A program made the position numbers and the translations under genes. A stretch of 64,000 bases of DNA from Porphyromonas catoniae ATCC 51270 (GTDB lineage: Bacteria; Bacteroidota; Bacteroidia; Bacteroidales; Porphyromonadaceae): positions 1-64,000 of the forward strand of contig NZ_JDFF01000024.1 of the NCBI RefSeq assembly GCF_000565015.1, read 5' to 3'. The notes beneath the pieces were generated by a model. It made no database searches and was not told the origin of the DNA. It saw nothing but the letters and a program-made list of their open reading frames with translations. This document shows, one piece after another, positions 26,468 through 33,941 of this stretch. How positions within the stretch are numbered: the first letter of the stretch is position 1; the number at the start of each line of letters is the position of its first letter.

Positions 26468-27139
26468 ATGAAGTACTATCCCTTGTTCTCTGAGGACAAC
26501 CTCCCTCAGACTCTTGTCCTAGCCAATGGTGCTTTCCCCAAGGCACCCGTGCCACTAGCTCTCCTAGACAAGTGGTGTGCTGGGGAGGAAGGCTACAGCC
26601 TCATCTGCTGTGATGGTGCTGTGAATAAGCTCCGTCGCTATACGAGCCAGCTACCCGACGCCGTAGTGGGGGATCTCGACTCGGTATCACCCGCTCTGAA
26701 GGATCTCCTTGGGCAACGTATCCATCGTTTCCCTGACCAAGACACCAATGACCTGACTAAGACAATGAACTTCGTCCATCGGAGTATGGGGCGACGATCC
26801 ATAACGCTTCTTGGTGCAAGTGGAGGGCGGGAAGATCACTTCTTGGCTAATCTGGCTCTACTCTCTAGCTATGCTCCACTCGTGGACGAACTTATTATGC
26901 TCACCGATGAGGGGTACTTTATCCTTATTACAGAGCCTGCCGAGGTGGAGGTACTTGTAGGACAACAGGTCTCTGTCTTTGACTTTCTAGGGAAGCCAAT
27001 CAGTCTTACTGGGGTTCGCTGGCCACTAGAGCAACACTTGCTCCCCCAGCTCTGGTGTGGTTCGCTGAACTGTGCTACGGAGAAAACCATCCGTCTGACA
27101 GTAAATCACCCCGTACTTCTGTATCTAGCCAATGTCTAG
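26468..27139 (+). CDS. Thiamine pyrophosphokinase
   Basis: 223 residues from the ATG at 26468 directly after the pnuT stop; an in-frame GTG at 26453 would overlap it. Motifs: CCDGAVNKLR near 45, PDAVVGDLDSV near 60, DQDTNDLTKTMNF near 85 and LLGASGGREDHFLANLALL near 105, the substrate and Mg-ATP residues of the ThiN/TPK fold. It transfers pyrophosphate from ATP to thiamine to form TPP directly. The product is the ligand of the operon's own riboswitch. Confidence 0.95.
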   Translation: MKYYPLFSEDNLPQTLVLANGAFPKAPVPLALLDKWCAGEEGYSLICCDGAVNKLRRYTSQLPDAVVGDLDSVSPALKDLLGQRIHRFPDQDTNDLTKTMNFVHRSMGRRSITLLGASGGREDHFLANLALLSSYAPLVDELIMLTDEGYFILITEPAEVEVLVGQQVSVFDFLGKPISLTGVRWPLEQHLLPQLWCGSLNCATEKTIRLTVNHPVLLYLANV

Positions 27140-27908
27140 TGTCTCTACACGCACTTTAGTGCTTCGTGCCCTTGGAGAGCTTTCGCCACACAAGAGAGAC
27201 TTGCCCACTTCCCTAGAGCTGAGTCTCGCTCTGGATTGTGCAAGTGAGGAATTGAACAAAGCCTTTGTTGAGACCTTTACGCTGCCTGTGGATGAAGTCC
27301 TTCACTATCTCAGCTCTGAGTGCTTAGCCAAGAGTATCATTCCCTTAGCAGAATGGCAGGAGACCACCCTCATCCATGCAAGGCGTCAGGAGGCAAAGGA
27401 GTACACTTTCTATTACAACTTCTATGAGACCTATGCTGGTGAGCTATTACTCGCTTCCACAGAGCAGGGTTTATGTGTTTCGCTCTTTTCCTTCATGGGG
27501 CGAGCCGAGGTGCTAAAGCGTATTGAGGAGGAGTTCCATCCTAAGGTACTTATCCAAAGCTCTTGCCCCTTCCATGAAGACGCTTTGTACTCCCTCTCGA
27601 GATTAGGAAGGGGGGTATCCTTACCTCCGTTACACCTCTTTGGTACGCCCTTCCAGTGTAAGGTGTGGGAGGCCATGTTGCACATCCCGAGCGGGCGCTG
27701 CTGTCATTACCAAGACTTAGCTACGCTCGTTGGGAAGCCTCGTGGAGCACAGGCCGTTGGGACAGCTGTTGGTGCTAATCCACTGGCTCCCTTCATCCCG
27801 TGCCATCGGGTCCTACCACGTACTGATACTCTTGGAGACTATTACTGGGGATCAGCACTCAAGGCACTTGTTCTCCTGCCTGAGCTTATCTCCTCGCCCC
27901 TGTACTAG
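27132..27908 (+). CDS. Methylated-DNA-protein-cysteine methyltransferase (Ogt/Ada C-terminal type)
   Basis: 258 residues. The C-terminal half is the alkyltransferase domain: FGTPFQCKVWEAMLHIPSGRC near 170-190 (helix-turn-helix entry), GAQAVGTAVGANPLAPFIPCHRVLP with acceptor Cys at about residue 224. The N-terminal 95 residues are longer than in Ogt and hold a short helical region resembling the linker part of Ada, without Ada's zinc cysteines or a clear AraC domain. It removes alkyl groups from O6-alkylguanine in a suicide reaction. Its start overlaps the kinase gene by eight bases, so it is read through from the thiamine operon. Confidence 0.88.
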   Translation: MSSVSTRTLVLRALGELSPHKRDLPTSLELSLALDCASEELNKAFVETFTLPVDEVLHYLSSECLAKSIIPLAEWQETTLIHARRQEAKEYTFYYNFYETYAGELLLASTEQGLCVSLFSFMGRAEVLKRIEEEFHPKVLIQSSCPFHEDALYSLSRLGRGVSLPPLHLFGTPFQCKVWEAMLHIPSGRCCHYQDLATLVGKPRGAQAVGTAVGANPLAPFIPCHRVLPRTDTLGDYYWGSALKALVLLPELISSPLY

Positions 27909-28039
27909 AGCGATACCCACTTTCCCCCTTTCATAGTCCATCGTTTTACTTAAAGTACCCCTCCTAGGGTTAGACAGATATGCCTGCATCTGTCTGGCCT
28001 ACTAGGTGGATAATGTACTCTAGAGGTAGGAGTGAAAAT

Positions 28040-28149
28040 ACCTACCCATGGGTTGCATTTGGTACCCACGGGTGGGTCGTGTTGGATACCCACTCGTGGG
28101 TTTGCTTCATTACCCTAGCATGGGTTACAAGTGCTACCCACGAGTGGGT
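28040..28149. repeat. Palindrome array C (five units, 24-bp pitch)
   Basis: Units of the type ACCCAC-N2-GTGGGT start at 28040, 28064, 28088, 28112 and 28136, every step 24. Sequences: ACCTACCCATGGGT, ACCCACGGGTGGGT, ACCCACTCGTGGGT, ACCCTAGCATGGGT, ACCCACGAGTGGGT. The fourth is the exact reverse complement of the first unit of the type-D array at 50773, linking types C and D. It lies between two genes on the same strand. Confidence 0.92.
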
Positions 28150-28280
28150 ACTTTTTGAATCCTCGTTGGGAGAAGTGAGAACGGGTAGGGTAGGGAGGGT
28201 AGGAAGTTCGTGAAAGGAGCAGGACGTAGCCTAGTTTTTTGCATCTTTGTAGTACATATATCATCCCAGTAGAAAAGGAA

Positions 28281-28931
28281 ATGCTCAAGATACATCAGTT
28301 CGTGTTTGGTCCTGTGCAGGAGAACACGTACGTCCTCTATGATGAAGATACTCGAGAGGCTGCTATTGTAGACCCTGGCTGTATGCGTCACTCTGAGGAG
28401 GAGAAGCTCAGAGCCTTCATTGTGGAGAAGGAACTATCACCACAGCTCATGCTATGCACACACCAGCACTTTGATCACGTGTGGGGGGCGGCATACGTCC
28501 TACGCACATGGGCGTCCATCTCTGCCTATGGAAATAGGATTGACTTCGAGCAGCTACCCCTGCCCTCGGAGCAACTCCGAGGCTACGGTATCCCCTTGCC
28601 ACTAGAGGATGTGCCGATGCAACGATATACCCTAGTGGGGCAGGGTGATACCATACAGCTGGGGCGAGAGGAGCTACGTGTACTCTTTGTCCCAGGACAT
28701 GCTCCGGGACACATTGCCTTCTATGCCCCCGACTCAGGATTATTACTCTCGGGGGATACGCTCCTCCTAGGGACGATTGGGCGCACAGACTTCTGGTACG
28801 GAGACTATGACCAGCTCGTCACGTCCATTCGAGAGCAGTACCTTCCCCTGCCTGACGAGACCATTGTCTTCAGTGGTCATGGGGAGGAAACGACAATTGG
28901 CTACGAGCGTCAGCATAACCCTTTCCTCTAG
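28281..28931 (+). CDS. Metallo-beta-lactamase-fold hydrolase (glyoxalase II-like)
   Basis: 216 residues from the ATG at 28281; an upstream in-frame ATG at 28239 adds 14 residues without family match. Metal motif THQHFDHVWG near 65-73 (HxHxDH), FVPGHAPGHIAFY near 142 (third His), LLSGDTLL near 160 (bridging Asp) and FSGHGEETTIGYERQHNP near the end (last His). This pattern fits the YcbL/glyoxalase II-like subgroup of small thioester or related hydrolases. The exact substrate is unknown. Confidence 0.88.
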   Translation: MLKIHQFVFGPVQENTYVLYDEDTREAAIVDPGCMRHSEEEKLRAFIVEKELSPQLMLCTHQHFDHVWGAAYVLRTWASISAYGNRIDFEQLPLPSEQLRGYGIPLPLEDVPMQRYTLVGQGDTIQLGREELRVLFVPGHAPGHIAFYAPDSGLLLSGDTLLLGTIGRTDFWYGDYDQLVTSIREQYLPLPDETIVFSGHGEETTIGYERQHNPFL

Positions 28932-29031
28932 GGGTAGCCTAGCTTTCCTTTATGCAAATTCGCTAATTTTGATACGCTACACCATCAAGTAGCAGATAAA
29001 CGTACTAACTACAAATAACTATCGTTCGCCA

Positions 29032-31917
29032 ATGAACACCAATGACTTCTCGATACGCCATATAGGCGTAGATCAGCTGGATGCTGATGAGATGCTCCGT
29101 ACCATCGGGGTTAAGACCTTAGACGAACTCATCGAACAGACTCTGCCTAGCAATATCCGGCTCCCTAAGCCCCTTGACCTACCAGAGCCAATGACAGAGC
29201 GGGAGTTCGCTGAGCATATCGCCGACCTAGCCTCGAAGAACGAGGTCTTCACCTCCTACATCGGTCAAGGCTGGTACGATACCGTGCTCCCTCCCGTCAT
29301 ACAGCGCAACGTCCTAGAGAACCCCGTCTGGTACACCTCCTATACGCCCTATCAGGCAGAGGTGTCGCAGGGTCGTCTCGAAGCACTCTTCAACTTCCAG
29401 TCCGTCATCACCGATCTCACCGCACTGCCCCTGAGCAACTGCTCGCTACTCGACGAGGCTACGGGGGGTGCAGAGACAGCCTTCCTCCTCTTCAACGAGC
29501 GGAGCAAGGCCAAGACTAAGGCAGGGGCACGTAAGCTCTTCGTCGACAAGGAGGTCTTCCCCTCTACACGAGATGTCATCCTCACCCGCTGTGCACCACA
29601 GGGGATCGAGGTCGTGCTCGGCAAGTGGCAGGAGTTCGACTTCAGCGGTGAGTTCTTCGGCGCGATTATTCAGTACCCAGGTGCCCTAGGGGGTGTCCAC
29701 GACTACACAGCCTTCGTAGAGAAGGCGCACGAGGCAGATATCAAGGTAGGTGTAGCCGCCGACCTGATGAGCCTCGTCCTGCTGACCCCTCCAGGCGAAT
29801 GGGGAGCAGACGTAGTCTTCGGCTCGGCACAGCGCTTCGGTGTCCCCATGTACTATGGTGGCCCTTCGGCAGGCTACATCGCCTGTCGCATGGAGTACAA
29901 GCGTACCCTCCCCGGACGTATCATCGGGCTTAGCAAGGACCGCCTCGGCAAGGAGGCTTATCGCCTAGCCCTCCAGTCTCGTGAGCAGCATATCAAGCGT
30001 GAGCGTGCCACGAGTAATATCTGTACGGCACAGGCTCTGCTCGCCTCGATGAGTGGCTTCTACGCCGTCTATCATGGCCCCGAAGGGCTCAAGAACATCG
30101 CCCGACGTATCCACTCTTACGCAGGCTTCCTCGCAGGCAAGCTCAAGGGACTTGGCTACAAGCTCCTACACGAAGACTTCTTCGACACTCTCTGCATCAT
30201 CCTCCCCGAGGAAGAGGGCTTCATGGCCAAGCTCCGAGAGATAGCTGAGGAGTGTCGTGTGAACCTCTTCTACTCCCCCTGTGGCTGTGTCGCCCTCGTG
30301 AGCATTGACGAGACGACACTGCCCGAGGATCTAGGGGTGCTCTGCCACATCTTCGCCTCGGCGGTAGGTAAGGACAGCAACTTCAACGATGAGGTCGGGG
30401 AACACACCATCCACATCGACCGCAAGTACGTACGTACCTCACCCTTCCTCGGCTACGAAGTCTTCAACAAGTACCACACCGAGACCGAGATGATGCGCTA
30501 CATCAAGCGTCTAGAGCGTAAGGACATTTCCCTCACGCACTCCATGATCTCCCTCGGCTCCTGTACGATGAAGCTCAACGCTGCCTCGGAGGTTATTCCA
30601 CTGAGCAACCCAGCCTTCTGCAACATCCACCCCTATGCCCCCGCCGATCAGGTACAGGGCTCCATCGAACTCCTAGAGAACCTTAAGGAACTCCTAGCGA
30701 CCATCACAGGTCTACCAGCCGTATCCCTACAGCCCAACTCGGGTGCCGCAGGGGAGTATGCAGGCCTACGCACCATACGCTCCTACCACGAGGCACACGG
30801 CAATGGTCACCGCAACAAGGTGCTCCTACCTGCCTCTGCCCACGGGACGAACCCCGCCTCCGCCTCGCAGTGTGGCTACCAGTGCGTGATCGTCGCCTGT
30901 GACGAACACGGGAATGTGGACTGGGAGGACTTCATGAAGAAGACCGAGGAGCATCGTGACGACCTCGCTGCGATGATGATCACCTACCCCAGCACGCACG
31001 GAATCTTCGAGACGAACATCATCGACCTCTGCAAGCGCATCCACGACTGCGGTGCCCTCGTCTATATGGATGGAGCGAACATGAACGCTCAGGTAGGACT
31101 CACCAACCCCGGCTTCATCGGTGCTGACGTCTGCCACCTCAACCTCCATAAGACCTTCGCCATCCCCCACGGCGGTGGTGGCCCTGGTAGTGGCCCGATC
31201 TGCATGACCCTGGCTCTTGCACCCTATGCACCGACCCACGGCTATGGAGTGGACTTCGAGCCCATTGAGGGCAATATCGTAGCCGCTTCGCCTCAGGGTA
31301 GCGCAGGGATCGACGTCGTCTCCTATGCCTACATCCGCCTACTCGGTACCAAGGGACTCGAGCGTGCCACACGTACAGCGATCCTCAATGCCAACTACAT
31401 GGCCGTTCGCCTCAAGGATACCTACGGCATCGTCTACACCGGCGCCACAGGACGTGTCGGGCACGAACTCATCCTCGACTGCCGCCGCCTCAAGGAGACC
31501 TGCGGTGTCGATGAGAGCGACATCGCTAAGCGTCTGATGGACTTCGGCTACCATGCCCCCACCCTCTCCTTCCCCGTACACGGTACCCTGATGATCGAAC
31601 CCACGGAGAGCGAGAGCAAGGCTGAGCTGGATCGCTTCCTCGATGTGATGCAGTGCATCTGGGACGAAATCCAAGAGGTCAAGGAGGGTCGTGTGGATGC
31701 TGAGGACAACGTCCTAAAGAATGCCCCCCACCCCGAGTACGAAGTGGTCTCCGACACGTGGACACACAGCTATCCCCGTGAGAAGGCAGCCTACCCACTG
31801 CCCTTCCTGCGTGAGAATAAGTTCTGGATCAACGTTGCCCGTGTCGATAATGGCTTCGGCGACCGCAACCTCGTCCCCGCCTTCTGCGCCTGCCTAGCCC
31901 CCACGATCGAGGGATAA
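29032..31917 (+). CDS. gcvP: Glycine dehydrogenase (decarboxylating), P protein
   Basis: 961 residues, the long single-chain (homodimeric) form. N-terminal half contains TSYIGQGWYDTVLPPVIQRN near 78, C-terminal half the PLP site HLNLHKTFAIPHGGGG with Lys707. It decarboxylates glycine and passes the aminomethyl group to the lipoyl-H protein. gcvT and gcvH are not adjacent. Codon use is sharply biased to C-ending codons compared with neighbours, as in highly expressed genes. A TAATTTTG box at 28964-28971 may be its promoter and a strong terminator follows. I saw no glycine riboswitch upstream. Confidence 0.98.
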   Translation: MNTNDFSIRHIGVDQLDADEMLRTIGVKTLDELIEQTLPSNIRLPKPLDLPEPMTEREFAEHIADLASKNEVFTSYIGQGWYDTVLPPVIQRNVLENPVWYTSYTPYQAEVSQGRLEALFNFQSVITDLTALPLSNCSLLDEATGGAETAFLLFNERSKAKTKAGARKLFVDKEVFPSTRDVILTRCAPQGIEVVLGKWQEFDFSGEFFGAIIQYPGALGGVHDYTAFVEKAHEADIKVGVAADLMSLVLLTPPGEWGADVVFGSAQRFGVPMYYGGPSAGYIACRMEYKRTLPGRIIGLSKDRLGKEAYRLALQSREQHIKRERATSNICTAQALLASMSGFYAVYHGPEGLKNIARRIHSYAGFLAGKLKGLGYKLLHEDFFDTLCIILPEEEGFMAKLREIAEECRVNLFYSPCGCVALVSIDETTLPEDLGVLCHIFASAVGKDSNFNDEVGEHTIHIDRKYVRTSPFLGYEVFNKYHTETEMMRYIKRLERKDISLTHSMISLGSCTMKLNAASEVIPLSNPAFCNIHPYAPADQVQGSIELLENLKELLATITGLPAVSLQPNSGAAGEYAGLRTIRSYHEAHGNGHRNKVLLPASAHGTNPASASQCGYQCVIVACDEHGNVDWEDFMKKTEEHRDDLAAMMITYPSTHGIFETNIIDLCKRIHDCGALVYMDGANMNAQVGLTNPGFIGADVCHLNLHKTFAIPHGGGGPGSGPICMTLALAPYAPTHGYGVDFEPIEGNIVAASPQGSAGIDVVSYAYIRLLGTKGLERATRTAILNANYMAVRLKDTYGIVYTGATGRVGHELILDCRRLKETCGVDESDIAKRLMDFGYHAPTLSFPVHGTLMIEPTESESKAELDRFLDVMQCIWDEIQEVKEGRVDAEDNVLKNAPHPEYEVVSDTWTHSYPREKAAYPLPFLRENKFWINVARVDNGFGDRNLVPAFCACLAPTIEG

Positions 31918-31929
31918 GCAGGTCAAGAT

Positions 31930-31970
31930 AAGCCCTGCCCCTACATCTCCACGATGTAGGGGTAGGGCTT
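31930..31970 (+). terminator. Terminator of gcvP
   Basis: AAGCCCTGCCCCTACAT (31930-31946) pairs along its whole length (one G-U) with ATGTAGGGGTAGGGCTT (31954-31970), followed by ACTTTTCT. It insulates the nuclease operon downstream. Confidence 0.88.
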
Positions 31971-31988
31971 ACTTTTCTACTTAGATAT

Positions 31989-32699
31989 ATGTTACAAGCA
32001 ATACTACGTAAGAAGAATCTTAGGACTCCTACAGGTAAGCGATCTGAAGATGCTCTTACCTCCAGCACCATAGGTCTACTACAGTATCTACCAGACAAAA
32101 CCTTTTGGGAGATACTCTACAAGGCTAGTAAATATGAGGCTAGTAAGCATACGCTACCAGAGTTCTCTGATGCTGGTGCGATCGAGAACATATCCTTTTG
32201 GGAAAGAATGTCTGCGGAAGGAACAAACAACAAAAGTTCTGTAGAGCCTGATGTATGGCTTGAGCTGGAGCGAATGCACCTCATCATCGAAGCGAAGAGA
32301 TACGAGGAAGAAGGACAATATGAAGGTCAATGGCTTAATGAGATACAAGCCCTTCTCAACACTCTTGCGGAAGACGATGAACGACCGATATGGTTGCTTG
32401 CTTTAGGTGGAAACTATCAAACATCCAAGCAGTCACTATCTCTAGGCGACAAGACATATTCCATTATTAATATACGATGGCAAACACTCCTTGAGGAAGT
32501 CAAGAAGTATACATATGAGTCCTCTCCCTACAGCAGCGTAGAGAAGCGAATATGTAAGGACATCATCAAGGCTTTTGAGCTATTCGGGTACTTTTCCCTG
32601 AAATGGCTGGATAGCCTCGCAGACACCTATAAGGATCCCCCCGCAAGACGTGCTCCCTCCTCTATCGACACCTTGTTCCACCTCCCTAAATACAAATAA
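31989..32699 (+). CDS. PD-(D/E)XK nuclease-like protein of unknown role
   Basis: 236 residues, no signal peptide or membrane segment. I recognise no named family, but the core has the PD-(D/E)XK layout: Glu20 in an N-terminal helix, then Pro87-Asp88 in SVEPDVWLEL, twelve residues, and Glu101-Ala-Lys103 in HLIIEAKRYEEEGQYEGQW, followed by an amphipathic helix with Gln113/Gln120. That is the metal-binding and catalytic set of restriction-endonuclease-fold enzymes. It is followed after five bases by an unrecognised 235-residue protein. Base composition is lower in GC than gcvP. It may be a stand-alone restriction or anti-phage nuclease; this is inference from fold and context. Confidence 0.6.
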   Translation: MLQAILRKKNLRTPTGKRSEDALTSSTIGLLQYLPDKTFWEILYKASKYEASKHTLPEFSDAGAIENISFWERMSAEGTNNKSSVEPDVWLELERMHLIIEAKRYEEEGQYEGQWLNEIQALLNTLAEDDERPIWLLALGGNYQTSKQSLSLGDKTYSIINIRWQTLLEEVKKYTYESSPYSSVEKRICKDIIKAFELFGYFSLKWLDSLADTYKDPPARRAPSSIDTLFHLPKYK

Positions 32700-32704
32700 G
32701 CATC

Positions 32705-33412
32705 ATGGAGACAACCACAGAAAACCTCTCTAATGCTCTTCTAGACGTTAGACGAGCACACCGAATACTCTATGCCTACCAGAGGCGAATGTCTGATCTA
32801 GCATACTTCATCAAGTGTAAGCTAGGCATGCCCGATTTCTATGGGTTCAAACACTTCTCTAACCCTATTTATGGCCGAAGTAAAGGGCATAGCCGTCTAA
32901 ACATATGGCATGATATGTGGGCATGGGACTACCTATATTCCTACCTCTTTGAGTACTATCTCGGAGTACAAAAAACAAGCGATGAGGTGTATGAATATAA
33001 GTTTAGCCTCATTCAGTATAGTGATACGGGATACTTCGACCAAGATGGACAGAGAAGGTGTAGAATTAGCGAGTTCGGTTCAGAGAAAGAGTCTAGCTCT
33101 AAGCTCCTATTCTTCCTTGAATATAAATCCAAGGATAGTGAATGGGAATGGAAAGACGGATCCTATATGGAAAGGATAGTCTTAAACAAGGAGGTTGGGA
33201 GCAAGGAGCACACAAAGGAAGTCCGAAGGACCACCTCTGGAGGTACGCAGATTCTATGCTCCTTCCCATTAGAGCGATTTATCAACATGGAGGCTACACT
33301 CGAGGTACTTCGTGAGTTTCGCTCCTACTGCAAAGAACAAGGGATCCATGTCTTCGACGACCTAATATTAGAACCGACATGCGCACCTACATCGTCCTCC
33401 TCAGGGGAGTAA
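32705..33412 (+). CDS. Unrecognised partner of the PD-(D/E)XK-like gene
   Basis: 235 residues, soluble, rich in Tyr, Trp, Lys and Glu. I recognise no domain. It opens with a helical stretch (LLDVRRAHRILYAYQRRM), has an aromatic central region (NIWHDMWAWDYLYSYLFEYYL near 68-88) and acidic/basic alternation near 150-180. It starts five bases after the nuclease-like gene and ends 34 bases inside the DUF1697 gene, so the three are likely co-transcribed. It could be a specificity, immunity or sensor subunit; nothing in the sequence proves any of these. Confidence 0.5.
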   Translation: METTTENLSNALLDVRRAHRILYAYQRRMSDLAYFIKCKLGMPDFYGFKHFSNPIYGRSKGHSRLNIWHDMWAWDYLYSYLFEYYLGVQKTSDEVYEYKFSLIQYSDTGYFDQDGQRRCRISEFGSEKESSSKLLFFLEYKSKDSEWEWKDGSYMERIVLNKEVGSKEHTKEVRRTTSGGTQILCSFPLERFINMEATLEVLREFRSYCKEQGIHVFDDLILEPTCAPTSSSSGE

Positions 33413-33930
33413 TGCCCTCCGGAAAGAACCGTATCCCGAAGATGGCTGAGCTACGTGATGCCATCGAAGCGGAGGAGTTCGCCGAGGTCACGACCTATAT
33501 ACAGAGCGGGAATATCGTCCTTCGCTCACCCCTATCTAAGGAGGAGACCTCCGTACGTATCGCAGAGATCATACGAGCCTATTGCGGTGCGGAGCTACAA
33601 GTCATCACCACCGACGCTAGCGAGCTCAAGAAGCACCTCCGAGGCAACCCCTTCGGTGATGAATACCAGCAGGATCGGGTATTCTATACCACGATGATGG
33701 AGCCCATTGACCCGAAGCGAATCGTAGCCCTCTGTCAAGAGGACTTCGGGGAAGAGGAGCTCCGTATGGTAGAGGGCAGACTCTATATGTACCTACCGAA
33801 GGATGCAAGTAGATCGAAGCTAAGCAACAACTTCCTAGAGAAGAAACTCAAGTTCACCGCTACGACACGTAACCGCAATACCCTCGTTCGTCTCATCGAG
33901 CTCGCCGAGAAACTTGAGTCCCCGGGCTAG
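33379..33930 (+). CDS. DUF1697-family protein
   Basis: 183 residues. The N-terminus MRTYIVLLRGVMPSGKNRIPKMAELR is the DUF1697 signature (read in pieces), followed by TYIQSGNIVLRSPLSKEE near 40 and DRVFYTTMMEPID near 95, and a C-terminal RNRNTLVRLIELA. The family is a widespread ferredoxin-like fold without known activity. Its start overlaps the previous gene by 34 bases, and codons are richer in C/G than in the two genes before it, so the grouping may be recent. Confidence 0.85.
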   Translation: MRTYIVLLRGVMPSGKNRIPKMAELRDAIEAEEFAEVTTYIQSGNIVLRSPLSKEETSVRIAEIIRAYCGAELQVITTDASELKKHLRGNPFGDEYQQDRVFYTTMMEPIDPKRIVALCQEDFGEEELRMVEGRLYMYLPKDASRSKLSNNFLEKKLKFTATTRNRNTLVRLIELAEKLESPG

Positions 33931-33941
33931 TCTCCTATCCC

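Noticed and set aside
27980-28213. 77-codon frame across palindrome array C
   Set aside because: The translation is a periodic product of the 24-base repeats (a multiple of three keeps the frame open), not a protein.
28932-29031. Glycine riboswitch before gcvP
   Set aside because: The gap is only 100 bases and shows none of the conserved glycine aptamer elements.
30826-31674. Long minus-strand frames opposite gcvP
   Set aside because: They arise from the strong C-ending codon bias of gcvP; no family resemblance and no start context.
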